Source: Flavobacterium cucumis (GTDB taxonomy: Bacteria; Bacteroidota; Bacteroidia; Flavobacteriales; Flavobacteriaceae). Taken from it: a stretch of 64,000 nt of DNA. The stretch is taken from NCBI RefSeq assembly GCF_900148835.1, contig NZ_FRYK01000001.1, positions 310,001-374,000 on the forward strand, read 5' to 3'. Under the pieces are notes generated by a model. That model was not told where the DNA came from. It searched no databases and worked only from the letters and a program-made list of their open reading frames with translations. Below are positions 51,045 through 59,161 of this stretch, piece after piece. Positions within the stretch are counted from its first letter, which is position 1, and each line of letters opens with the position of its first letter. A program made the translations under genes and the position numbers.

Positions 51045-51405
51045 TTACGCTGTAATTCGTGTTATACCAAGAGTTGAACGCGAGGAATTTGTAAATGTAG
51101 GATTGATGCTATATTGCAAACGTCAGAAATATTTACGGATACAATATCATGTTCCGACTGAAAAAATTAAAGCTTTTTGTTCAGAATTTGATTTGTATCA
51201 ACTTCAACAGAATTTAGAAGCTTTAGCAGCAATTTGTGAAGGCAAAAAAGAAGGTGGACCCATTGCCCAACTTGAAAAAGACGAGAGATTTAGATGGATT
51301 ACCGCCGTAAAAAGTTCAAGCATACAAACCTCTCGACCACATTCAGGATTGAGTATAGATTTAGATCAAACATTTGAAAAATTATATAACGAATTAGTCG
51401 AATAA
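51022..51405 (+). CDS. DUF3037 domain protein
   Basis: 127-residue protein of the DUF3037 family. Characteristic lines: YDYAVIRVIPRVEREEFVNV, GLMLYCKRQKYLRIQYHVP, and KDERFRWITAVKSSSIQTSR. Members of this family are regularly found next to HipA_2-type kinases, and here the reading frames overlap by 23 bases. No catalytic residues are recognised; it may be a partner or substrate of the kinase (inference). Confidence 0.88.
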   Translation: MHEKQLYDYAVIRVIPRVEREEFVNVGLMLYCKRQKYLRIQYHVPTEKIKAFCSEFDLYQLQQNLEALAAICEGKKEGGPIAQLEKDERFRWITAVKSSSIQTSRPHSGLSIDLDQTFEKLYNELVE

Positions 51406-51409
51406 CAAT

Positions 51410-52090
51410 ATGTACAACGAAATAGAAAAATTATTTCAAGCGCAAAAAGATATAAAAGTCATTTCAACTGAAATTGATTATTCCGATTATATTGCTTTAG
51501 ATTTATCTGTAGCTAATGTAGAATTATCGAATCATAACCTTGAAACAGCGAAAGACTACGAAAAATTTATCCAAAATTATTTAGATAAAAACAAGGCAAA
51601 AATTGCTTTTGGGGGTTACTTAGAAACAAGAAATTTATACAAAAGAAGTACTGTATTTAAAAACACCAATTCTGACGAACGAAACATTCATATCGGATTG
51701 GATTTATGGATTAATGATTCCGCTTCAATTTATGCAGCTTTAGATGGTACCATTCATAGTTTTCAAAACAATAATGCACTAGGAGATTATGGCCCAACCG
51801 TCATTTTAGCTCACGAAATTGATGGAATAAAATTCCACACCCTTTACGGTCACTTAAGTGAAGTAAGTTTGATTGGGAAAAAAGTAGGTGATGTAGTAAA
51901 AAAAGGAGAACAAATTGCTTCTTTAGGATTACCTCCTATTAATGGTGATTATGCACCGCATCTACACTTTCAAATCATTATCGACATGGAAGGAAAAACA
52001 GGTGATTACCCTGGGGTATGTAGCGAAAAGACGCTTCCGTTTTACAAATCAAATTGTCCAGATCCTAATATACTTTTGAAAATTAACTAA
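51410..52090 (+). CDS. M23-type metallopeptidase domain protein without export signal
   Basis: 226-residue protein. The N-terminal ~85 residues are helical; the rest is an M23 (LytM) fold with all ligands: HIGLDLW (His94, Asp98), TLYGHLS (His148) and PHLHFQI (His184, His186). There is no signal peptide or lipobox, so it should be cytoplasmic, away from peptidoglycan. From family knowledge, this M23 subtype (YAALDGTIHSF, then NGDYAPHLHFQI, then CPDPNILL) also occurs fused between a phosphotransferase-type kinase and a class III aminotransferase. Here it is only 4 bases downstream of DUF3037, in an operon with a kinase. Confidence 0.85.
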   Translation: MYNEIEKLFQAQKDIKVISTEIDYSDYIALDLSVANVELSNHNLETAKDYEKFIQNYLDKNKAKIAFGGYLETRNLYKRSTVFKNTNSDERNIHIGLDLWINDSASIYAALDGTIHSFQNNNALGDYGPTVILAHEIDGIKFHTLYGHLSEVSLIGKKVGDVVKKGEQIASLGLPPINGDYAPHLHFQIIIDMEGKTGDYPGVCSEKTLPFYKSNCPDPNILLKIN

Positions 52091-52139
52091 AAGAATTGGC
52101 ATTAATTTTGTACATTAGATTTACTAAATACATCTAACT

Positions 52140-52394
52140 ATGAGAAAAATATTTTTAGGAATTGCACTAGTAACCATAATGCTTTCTTGTCAAGAAGAAA
52201 CCAAACAAAAAGTAAAAGAAGCTTCAGAGGCTGTTGGAGCCGATTTAAAACAAGCTGCAGATTCGGCAAAAGTAAAAGCTAAAGAAGCAATTGACTCCTC
52301 TAAAGTAGGTGAAAAGGCAAAAAATATTATTGCAATAGGAGCTGAAAAAGTGGAAGAAGGTGCCAAAAAAGTAAAAGAATCTGTTGAAGAATAA
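52140..52394 (+). CDS. small helical lipoprotein
   Basis: 84-residue predicted lipoprotein: MRKIFLGIALVTIMLSCQEE has a lipobox (MLSC). The mature part is one long Lys/Glu/Ala-rich amphipathic helix with 11-residue-like periodicity (KVKEASEAVGADLKQAADSA, then KVKAKEAIDSSKVGEKAK), resembling apolipoprotein-like or LEA-like repeats. Function unknown. Followed immediately by a palindromic terminator. Confidence 0.85.
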   Translation: MRKIFLGIALVTIMLSCQEETKQKVKEASEAVGADLKQAADSAKVKAKEAIDSSKVGEKAKNIIAIGAEKVEEGAKKVKESVEE

Positions 52395-52420
52395 AAAAAT
52401 CCTCAATTGAGGATTTTTTT
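52395..52420. terminator. bidirectional terminator, lipoprotein gene and galE
   Basis: Palindrome AAAAATCCTCAATTGAGGAT running into a T-run. It overlaps the last codons of the converging galE. Confidence 0.85.
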
Positions 52421-53434
52421 AATATTTCTAATCTTCTGTTCCCATTTCCAAGCACTTTCTAAAGCTTCCTCTAAAGTAGATTGTGCTTTCCAACCTAGAA
52501 TCGTATTTGCTTTATCAGTATTTGCATAAGCTTCTATAACATCGCCTTCTCGTCTTCCTACAATTTGATAATTTAATTTTTGATGAGATACTTTTTCAAA
52601 AGCTGTAATCACTTCTAAAACCGAACTTCCAGTTCCTGTACCTAAATTAAATGTTTCTACATTTACTGAATTTTGCTTGTTTACCAAACGTTTCAAAGCG
52701 ACAACGTGAGCTTTTGCCAAATCAACCACATGAATATAATCGCGAATAGCAGTTCCGTCAGCTGTTGGATAATCATTCCCAAAAACCGATAATTTTTCAC
52801 GAAGTCCAATTGCGGTTTGCGTAATAAAAGGTACTAAATTTTGTGGAAGACCTAATGGTAATTCGCCAATTTCTGCCGAAGGATGTGCTCCAATCGGATT
52901 GAAATAGCGTAATAAAATGGAATTAATGTTGGTTACCTTAGCAACATCTGTAATAATTTCTTCACCTATTTGCTTTGTGTTTCCATAAGGCGACATCGCA
53001 GTTTGAATAGGCGCATTCTCAGTAATTGGCATTTTTTCGGCTTGACCGTAAACCGTACAAGACGAACTGAAAATAAAATGCGCTTCTGGCTTTCTCTGTA
53101 ATTCTTGTAATAAGTAAACTAAAGAATTAATGTTGTTTTCATAATATAATAACGGATTCTCAACACTTTCTCCTACTGCTTTTGAGGCAGCAAAATGAAT
53201 CACTCCTGAAATATCTTGGTATTTTGAAAAGAAATTTTGGACCGCCAATTTATCTCGCAAATCGATATTTTCAAACAAAGGTTTTTTTCCTGTGATTCGC
53301 TCAATTCCTTCTAAAACCTCGATTGATGAATTAGAAAGATTGTCAATAGCAATAACTTCAAAACCCTCATTTTGCAATTCCACAACGGTGTGAGAACCTA
53401 TAAATCCTAAACCTCCTGTAACTAATATCTTCAT
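52403..53434 (-). CDS. galE: UDP-glucose 4-epimerase
   Basis: 343-residue extended short-chain dehydrogenase that interconverts UDP-glucose and UDP-galactose. NAD-binding GGLGFIGSHT at the N-terminus, FSSSCTVYG with the catalytic Ser/Thr, SPYGNTK (catalytic YxxxK), RYFNPIGAHPSAEIGE and DYIHVVDLAKAH, all family signatures. Next to a sugar aminotransferase and Kdo transferase, so probably used for surface polysaccharide precursors. Confidence 0.95.
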   Translation of the reverse strand: MKILVTGGLGFIGSHTVVELQNEGFEVIAIDNLSNSSIEVLEGIERITGKKPLFENIDLRDKLAVQNFFSKYQDISGVIHFAASKAVGESVENPLLYYENNINSLVYLLQELQRKPEAHFIFSSSCTVYGQAEKMPITENAPIQTAMSPYGNTKQIGEEIITDVAKVTNINSILLRYFNPIGAHPSAEIGELPLGLPQNLVPFITQTAIGLREKLSVFGNDYPTADGTAIRDYIHVVDLAKAHVVALKRLVNKQNSVNVETFNLGTGTGSSVLEVITAFEKVSHQKLNYQIVGRREGDVIEAYANTDKANTILGWKAQSTLEEALESAWKWEQKIRNIKKILN

Positions 53435-53451
53435 TTTTTAGTTTTCAGCCA

Positions 53452-53492
53452 CAGTCTCAGTATACAGTAACCGATACTGAATACTGAGACTG
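53452..53492. repeat. long near-perfect hairpin between galE and the aminotransferase gene
   Basis: Outer arms CAGTCTCAGTAT (53452-53463) and ATACTGAGACTG (53481-53492) pair perfectly over 12 bp. After an A-A mismatch, CAGTA / TACTG pair over 5 bp around loop ACCGA. No T-run follows on either strand, so it is not a standard terminator. It may act as an mRNA processing or stability element between the two genes, or be a dispersed repeat. Confidence 0.6.
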
Positions 53493-53499
53493 AACACTA

Positions 53500-54627
53500 T
53501 TATACGTATTCTAAAACAGCGTCTGTAATAAATTTAATTTGCTCGTCATCTAATTCCGTGTGCATTGGCAATGCAATTACTTCTTTCACCAATTGATTCG
53601 TAACTGGAAAATCCGCTTCGTTATAACGCGAATCAGCATACGCTTTTTGGCTATGTAATGGAATTGGGTAATAAATCGCACAAGGAATTCCTTTTGCTTG
53701 TAAATGTTCTAATAACCCATCACGTTTCCCATTCATAATACGGATTACATATTGATGAAATACGTGACAATCACAAGATTCACAAATAGTTGGAGCCCAA
53801 ATATTAGGATTCACACCCAAAGCCAAACTATATTTTCTTGCAGCTTCTTGACGTGCTTTGTTATAAGCATCCAAATGTGGTAATTTTGCTTTTAAAACTC
53901 CCGCTTGCATGCTATCTAAACGAGAATTTACACCTACTACATCATGATGATATCTTTCATACATTCCATGGTTTACAATTCCTCTGATTTTGTGTGCTAA
54001 AGCATCATCATTTGTAAAAATTGCTCCACCATCACCGTAACAGCCTAAGTTTTTAGATGGAAAAAAAGAAGTTGCAGCAACATGACCAATAGTTCCTACT
54101 TTCTTTTTAGAGCCATCTTTCGAAGTGTAATCAGCGCCAATTGCTTGGGCATTATCTTCGATAACATATAAATTATGTTCTTTAGCAATTTCCATAATCG
54201 CATCCATATTAGCAGCACGACCAAATAAATGTACGGGAACAATTGCTTTTGTTTTTGGCGTAATTGCTTTACGAATTCCGTCAAGTGAAATGTTCATATT
54301 GTTCATATCCACATCTACTAAAACTGGAGTTAATTGCAACAAAGCAATTACTTCAACTGTGGCTGCGAATGTAAAATCGGCTGTAATAACTTCGTCACCT
54401 GGTTTTAAATCTAATCCCATCATGGCAATTTGCAACGCATCTGTACCATTTGCACATGGAATTACGTGTTTCACACCCAAATATTTTTCTAAATCTGCTT
54501 GGAATTGGTGAACCAAAGGTCCGTTGATGTATGTATTCGTATCTAAAACCTCTTGAATTGAAGCATTTACTTCTTCTTTTATTTTTTCGTATTGACTTTT
54601 TAAGTCAACCATTTGTAATTTTCTCAT
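53500..54627 (-). CDS. DegT/DnrJ/EryC1/StrS family sugar aminotransferase
   Basis: 375-residue PLP-dependent aminotransferase of nucleotide-linked keto-sugars. VMFD-like opening KLQMVDLKSQYEKIKEEVNA, CANGTDALQIAMMGLDLKPG, EDNAQAIGADY, FFPSKNLGCYGDGGAIFTND with the PLP lysine in PSKNLG, and the C-terminal HVFHQYVIR. Sugar product cannot be told. It lies upstream of galE with a 65-base gap containing the hairpin. Divergent from waaA. Confidence 0.93.
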   Translation of the reverse strand: MRKLQMVDLKSQYEKIKEEVNASIQEVLDTNTYINGPLVHQFQADLEKYLGVKHVIPCANGTDALQIAMMGLDLKPGDEVITADFTFAATVEVIALLQLTPVLVDVDMNNMNISLDGIRKAITPKTKAIVPVHLFGRAANMDAIMEIAKEHNLYVIEDNAQAIGADYTSKDGSKKKVGTIGHVAATSFFPSKNLGCYGDGGAIFTNDDALAHKIRGIVNHGMYERYHHDVVGVNSRLDSMQAGVLKAKLPHLDAYNKARQEAARKYSLALGVNPNIWAPTICESCDCHVFHQYVIRIMNGKRDGLLEHLQAKGIPCAIYYPIPLHSQKAYADSRYNEADFPVTNQLVKEVIALPMHTELDDEQIKFITDAVLEYV

Positions 54628-54635
54628 TAAAAAAT

Positions 54636-54667
54636 AAGTTTAAAGTTTAAAGTTTAAAAGTTTAAAG
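54636..54667. repeat. GTTTAAA short tandem repeat
   Basis: Four consecutive GTTTAAA units (one with an extra A) in the leader of the DegT-type gene, 9 bases upstream of its start on the minus strand. Each unit contains the palindrome TTTAAA. Low-complexity leader repeats of this kind are common in flavobacteria. Confidence 0.7.
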
Positions 54668-54777
54668 TGGATGACCTTTGTTTATACTTTTAACAAGAAC
54701 AAAAATAATCAATAATTGATTAGTTGGCAATGAATTTTCACAAAGAAACTGTATTTTCGCAATAGATATTTACTAAC

Positions 54778-56019
54778 ATGTTATTTCTATACAATTTCAT
54801 AGTCCTTTTTACTTCACAACTTCTGAAACTCACAGCAATTTTCAGTCTTAAAATGAAGCTTTTTATAGACGGTCGAAAATCGGTTTTTCAAAATTTGACT
54901 GATAAAATTAAAACCTTAGATAACACAATTTGGTTTCATGCAGCGTCTTTAGGTGAATACGAGCAAGGCTTACCAGTAATTGAAGCTGTTAAAAAGCAAT
55001 TCCCAAATCATAAAATTGTAGTTACGTTTTTTTCACCTTCGGGATATGAAGTTCGAAAAAACAATACTGTTGCTGATGTTACGGTTTATTTGCCTTTAGA
55101 TACGATTTCGAATGCGAAACGATTTATTGAGTTAGTTCATCCCGAAATGGTATTTTTTATCAAATACGAATATTGGCCAAATTATCTGAACGAACTAAAA
55201 AAACAGCAAATCAAAACCTATTTGATTTCTGGAATTTTAAGAGAAAATCAAGCGTTTTTTAAATGGTATGGCGGATTTTATAGAAACGCCTTAAAAACAT
55301 TTGATTACTTTTTTGTACAGAATGAAAGTTCGAAAACACTTTTACAAAGTATTGGTTTCAATAATGTAAAAGTTTCTGGCGACACACGTTTTGATCGCGT
55401 AGTTTCAATATTAGAACGTGATAATTCATTGGATTTTATTGAACAATTCAAAGACAACAAAACCACAATCGTCATTGGAAGTTCTTGGCCAAAAGACGAA
55501 AGCTTATTGGTGAATTATATCAATCAGAGTTCGGATAACGTGAAATTTATTATTGCCCCACATAATATCAAATCGGAGCAAATTCAGGAATTAAAAAATT
55601 CTATTTCTAAAAAAACCATTTTGTTTTCTGATGTAGAGACGCGATTAAACGCGTCTCTACAGGAAAACAACGTATTCATCATCGACACCATCGGAATATT
55701 AACCAAAATATATTCTTATGCTGATATTGCCTATGTGGGTGGTGGTTTTGGAAATCCAGGAGTTCATAATATTTTAGAACCTGCGACTTTTGGAGTTCCG
55801 GTTGTCATTGGACCTAATTACTCCCATTTTGCTGAAGCTAAGGCTTTGGTAAATATGGAAGGTTGTATTTCAATTCAGAATCAATCCCAATTAAATGAAA
55901 CTTTTGATTTATTACTTCACAACGAGGATGAACGATTAGAAAAAGGTCATATTTGCAGTACGTTTGTTCAAATGAATAAAGGAGTAACTCAAACGATTAT
56001 GAATCATATTTTGAACTAA
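54778..56019 (+). CDS. waaA: 3-deoxy-D-manno-octulosonic acid (Kdo) transferase
   Basis: Adds Kdo to lipid A precursors at the cytoplasmic face of the inner membrane. 413 residues. N-terminal membrane anchor, then IWFHAASLGEYEQGLPVIEA (catalytic Glu of SLGE), VVTFFSPSGYEV, SGDTRFDRV, IGSSWPKDE, and the C-terminal VGGGFGNPGVHNILEPATFG and HFAEAKAL motifs. Around residues 285-295 (DVETRLNASLQ) the DNA is a 12-bp-arm palindrome that looks like an inserted repeat, in frame. Overlaps the following acetyltransferase gene by one base. Confidence 0.95.
   Translation: MLFLYNFIVLFTSQLLKLTAIFSLKMKLFIDGRKSVFQNLTDKIKTLDNTIWFHAASLGEYEQGLPVIEAVKKQFPNHKIVVTFFSPSGYEVRKNNTVADVTVYLPLDTISNAKRFIELVHPEMVFFIKYEYWPNYLNELKKQQIKTYLISGILRENQAFFKWYGGFYRNALKTFDYFFVQNESSKTLLQSIGFNNVKVSGDTRFDRVVSILERDNSLDFIEQFKDNKTTIVIGSSWPKDESLLVNYINQSSDNVKFIIAPHNIKSEQIQELKNSISKKTILFSDVETRLNASLQENNVFIIDTIGILTKIYSYADIAYVGGGFGNPGVHNILEPATFGVPVVIGPNYSHFAEAKALVNMEGCISIQNQSQLNETFDLLLHNEDERLEKGHICSTFVQMNKGVTQTIMNHILN
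55632..55661. repeat. REP-like palindrome inside waaA
   Basis: TGTAGAGACGCG (55632-55643), loop ATTAAA, CGCGTCTCTACA (55650-55661): perfect 12-bp arms. The GTAGAGACGC core is a known dispersed palindromic repeat type in several phyla, usually intergenic. Here it is translated as part of WaaA. Its core also forms the desaturase terminator stem at 42708. Confidence 0.7.
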
Positions 56020-56468
56020 TGATAACCTTCAAGCCTTTGGAAATCAAAGACATTACAGCCATCACCCTGATGATGCAAGATTTCTATACAATTGACAATT
56101 ATCCTATGGATGTTGAAGTGACTAAAACTTTATTTCAAGAATTTATTTCAAATGAAAAACTAGGAAAATCATGGTTGATTTATTCCGAAAATGAAATTGT
56201 AGGTTACATGATACTCACTTTTGTTTTCAGTTTTGAATACGGCGGAAAAATTGCTTTTGTAGACGAATTATTCATCAAAGAAACCGCTCGCGGAAAAGGA
56301 ATTGGAAAAGAAGCGATTCTATTTGTTCAGGCAGAAGTTCCTAAATTATCGTTAAAATTACTGTATTTAGAAGTCGAAACACATAACAAAAACGCACAAA
56401 AATTGTATCTTGCACACGATTTTGAACTTCACAATCGAAAATTAATGAAGTACAAAGTCACTAAATAA
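56019..56468 (+). CDS. GNAT family N-acetyltransferase
   Basis: 149-residue acetyltransferase. The acetyl-CoA motif is IAFVDELFIKETARGKGIGK (about 86-105); motif B is VETHNKNAQKLYLAHDFELH. Substrate unknown. Coupled to waaA by TAATG, which may reflect operon packing rather than a shared pathway. Confidence 0.92.
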   Translation: MITFKPLEIKDITAITLMMQDFYTIDNYPMDVEVTKTLFQEFISNEKLGKSWLIYSENEIVGYMILTFVFSFEYGGKIAFVDELFIKETARGKGIGKEAILFVQAEVPKLSLKLLYLEVETHNKNAQKLYLAHDFELHNRKLMKYKVTK

Positions 56469-56534
56469 AATGAAATCGCTAGTAAAAATTTCGTTTGTTG
56501 AAAACAAACCCCTTAAAAAAATAAACACTTAAAT

Positions 56535-58688
56535 ATGAAATTTTTAAAATTACTACTTGTTTTAGTTGTTTTCCAAGTTCAAGCGCAACAAGGAGGCATG
56601 TGGATTCCTTCGTTATTGAAAGGAACCAACGAAAAAGAAATGAAAGCTTTGGGAATGAAAATTAGTGCCGATGCTATTTATTCGGCAAATAATTCCAGCT
56701 TAAAAGATGCTGTACCTCATTTTGATGGGGGTTGTACAGCTGAAATGATTTCACCAAAAGGCCTTTTATTAACGAATCACCACTGTGGTTATGACAACAT
56801 TCAAAGTCATTCCACAGTTGAAAACGATTATTTAACGAATGGTTTTTGGGCTTACAAAATGGAAGACGAATTGCCAAATAAAGATTTAACAGTAACATTC
56901 ATCATCAAAATTGAAGATGTTACCACTAAAATTTTTGAAGGCGTTTTAAATCTTCCAACAGAAAGCGACAAACAAAAAAGAATCCAACAAAACATTGCAG
57001 CAGTTAGCAAAAGTTTCCAAAAAGAAGCTTGGCAAGATGTAATGATTCGTGCTTTTTATGATGGGAATCAATACTTATTATTCGTAACCGAAAATTTCAA
57101 AGATGTTCGTTTAGTAGGTGCGCCACCAAGTTCAATTGGGAAATTTGGTTCGGATACTGATAACTGGGTTTGGCCTCGACACACAGGAGATTTCTCATTA
57201 TTTAGAGTTTACGCCGACAAAAATAATCGTCCAGCTGAATATTCAAAAGACAATGTTCCTTACCAACCAAAACACTTCTTCCCAGTTTCTGCAAAAGGAA
57301 TTCAGGAAAATGACTTCACAATGGTAATGGGTTATCCAGGAAGAACTCAGGAGTATTTACCTTCATTCGCCGTAGAACAAATTGTTAATGATTTGAATCC
57401 GGCAAAAATTGAAATTCGTGATGCTGCTTTGAAAGTGCAAGATGGTTTCATGAGAAAAGACAATGCGATTAAAATTCAGTATGCTTCCAAATACGCTGGT
57501 GTTGCTAATTATTGGAAAAAATGGATTGGCGAAACTAAAGGATTGAAAAAATCGAATGCAGTTGCCATCAAACAAGATTTCGAAAAGAAATTTCAAGAAA
57601 GAGTTAACAAAGCAGGAAAACAAGAGGAATACGGAACTATTTTAGCTGATTTCGAGAAAAATTACAAAGACATTAGAGAATACGCTATTGCAAGAGATTA
57701 CTTTACAGAAGTTGTTTTACGTAATTCAGAAATCTTATCTTTTGGATACCGCTTATACCAATTAGAGCAAGTTTATAATACAAGAGGTGAACAAGCTTTC
57801 AATGACAGAAAAAACAATTTAATTTCAGGATTTGAAGGTTTATATAAAGATTACAGCGCTCAAGTTGATGAGAAAGTTTTTGAGCAATTAATCAATTTAT
57901 ACGCTACTAAATCACCAAAACAATTTTTACCTGAAAGTTTAAACAATATTAATGCTTCAACTTTGACAACCAATATTTTTAGTTCTTCGAAATTAACCAA
58001 TTACAATGGCTTAAAAGAGGTATTAAATGGTGATGCTAAATCAGTTTTAGACAAATTAAACCAAGACCCTGCTTATCAATTAGTAAAATCAATTGCAGAG
58101 AGTTACCAAAAAAATGTAGCCCCTAAGTCTGATGAAATCAACTTAAAAAACATCGCCCTACAAAGAACATACATGAAAGGAATTATGGAATTCTTCCCTA
58201 ACGATAGAATTTTCCCGGATGCGAATAGCACGTTACGTGTAACTTATGGAAAAGTAAAAGGATACAAACCTAGTGATGCTGTTTATTATGAGCCCATTAG
58301 TTATTTAGATGGCGTTATCGAAAAATACGTTCCTGGCGATTACGAATTTGATGTTCCAAAAAAACTAATCGATTTGTACAATGCTAAAGATTATGGAAGA
58401 TATGCCGATAAAAATGGTAAAATGCCTTTAGGTTTTATCGCTACCAATCACACTACAGGAGGAAACTCAGGAAGTCCTGCTTTAGATGCGAATGGTAACC
58501 TTATTGGATTAAACTTTGACCGGGTTTGGGAAGGTACCATGAGTGATATTTATTACAGTCCAGAAATCTGTAGAAATATCATGGTAGATACACGTTATAT
58601 TTTATTTGTGATTGATAAATTTGCTGGAGCGAAAAACCTTATAGAGGAGATGACCATAGTTTATCCTAAGTCTCAAAAAACCAAATAA
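56535..58688 (+). CDS. S46 family dipeptidyl-peptidase, DPP11-like
   Basis: 717-residue exported serine peptidase releasing dipeptides from oligopeptides in the periplasm. Signal peptide MKFLKLLLVLVVFQVQAQ. Chymotrypsin-type triad: TNHHCGYDNIQ (His near 81), Asp downstream, and TGGNSGSPALDANG (Ser near 645). The specificity segment reads LIGLNFDRVWEGTMSD with Arg at about 663. In characterised S46 enzymes Arg at this site marks DPP11 (Asp/Glu specificity) and Gly marks DPP7. The Arg therefore suggests acidic P1 preference. Size is typical. Confidence 0.94.
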   Translation: MKFLKLLLVLVVFQVQAQQGGMWIPSLLKGTNEKEMKALGMKISADAIYSANNSSLKDAVPHFDGGCTAEMISPKGLLLTNHHCGYDNIQSHSTVENDYLTNGFWAYKMEDELPNKDLTVTFIIKIEDVTTKIFEGVLNLPTESDKQKRIQQNIAAVSKSFQKEAWQDVMIRAFYDGNQYLLFVTENFKDVRLVGAPPSSIGKFGSDTDNWVWPRHTGDFSLFRVYADKNNRPAEYSKDNVPYQPKHFFPVSAKGIQENDFTMVMGYPGRTQEYLPSFAVEQIVNDLNPAKIEIRDAALKVQDGFMRKDNAIKIQYASKYAGVANYWKKWIGETKGLKKSNAVAIKQDFEKKFQERVNKAGKQEEYGTILADFEKNYKDIREYAIARDYFTEVVLRNSEILSFGYRLYQLEQVYNTRGEQAFNDRKNNLISGFEGLYKDYSAQVDEKVFEQLINLYATKSPKQFLPESLNNINASTLTTNIFSSSKLTNYNGLKEVLNGDAKSVLDKLNQDPAYQLVKSIAESYQKNVAPKSDEINLKNIALQRTYMKGIMEFFPNDRIFPDANSTLRVTYGKVKGYKPSDAVYYEPISYLDGVIEKYVPGDYEFDVPKKLIDLYNAKDYGRYADKNGKMPLGFIATNHTTGGNSGSPALDANGNLIGLNFDRVWEGTMSDIYYSPEICRNIMVDTRYILFVIDKFAGAKNLIEEMTIVYPKSQKTK

Positions 58689-58785
58689 TTACAAAAAAAT
58701 TTATAAATAAGAAGTTTGGCACACCATTTGAAATAGAGCATTTCGGAATCCAGAGAAAAAAAATTAAAAAAAATGTCTAAAAACA

Positions 58786-58801
58786 TTTTGACATGTCAAA
58801 A
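58786..58801. promoter_or_regulatory. 16-bp perfect palindrome over the -33 element of the lipoprotein gene
   Basis: TTTTGACATGTCAAAA is a perfect palindrome whose left half contains the TTG of the promoter. It could be a regulator site; no regulator gene is adjacent. Confidence 0.45.
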
Positions 58802-58815
58802 AATTTATATCTTTG
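58788..58815 (+). promoter_or_regulatory. promoter of the low-complexity lipoprotein gene
   Basis: TTG (58788-58790), 17 bases, then TATCTTTG (58808-58815). This is among the best consensus matches in the window, about 36 bases before the ATG. Confidence 0.75.
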
Positions 58816-58851
58816 CTCCGAATTAATAATTAACCTTTATAATTTAGTAAG

Positions 58852-59052
58852 ATGAAAAAAGTTGTTTTAAGTTTAGCAATTGTTGCTGCTATGTTCGTAT
58901 CATGTAAAGAAAATGCTGCTGAAACTCCAGCTGTTGACTCAACTGTAGTTGAAACTCCTGCTGTAGAAGAAGCTCCTGCTGCTGATACTACTGCTGTAGC
59001 TGATACTGCTGCTGTTGAAGCTCCAGCTACTGAAGCTCCAGCTGCTGAGTAA
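58852..59052 (+). CDS. low-complexity Ala/Pro/Thr-rich lipoprotein
   Basis: 66-residue predicted lipoprotein. MKKVVLSLAIVAAMFVSCKE has a lipobox (FVSC); the mature ~48 residues consist of repeated Ala/Pro/Glu/Thr/Val blocks (VDSTVVETPAVEEAPA, then ADTTAVADTAAVEAPA). Acidic and probably unstructured, anchored in a membrane. It has a strong promoter and its own terminator, so it is probably well expressed. A decayed paralogue lies 110 bases downstream. Confidence 0.87.
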   Translation: MKKVVLSLAIVAAMFVSCKENAAETPAVDSTVVETPAVEEAPAADTTAVADTAAVEAPATEAPAAE

Positions 59053-59072
59053 TTTATTGCTGACAGAAAAAA

Positions 59073-59102
59073 TCAAGCTCCACAATGTGGGGCTTTTTTT
59101 TT
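59073..59102 (+). terminator. terminator of the low-complexity lipoprotein gene
   Basis: Stem AAGCTCCAC / GTGGGGCTT (one G-T pair) with loop AAT, followed by nine T. Confidence 0.88.
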
Positions 59103-59161
59103 AATACAAAATTACAAAAACACATTTTCAACTCAGTACTCTAACTTTTTAAAATTAAACA

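Noticed and set aside
56469..56531. Mini-ORF before the S46 gene sharing ATGAAATCGC with the U32 leader
   Set aside because: The 10-base match alone is weak; the partner stem sequence is missing, and only a small GTTTGTT-GAA-AACAAAC hairpin is present.
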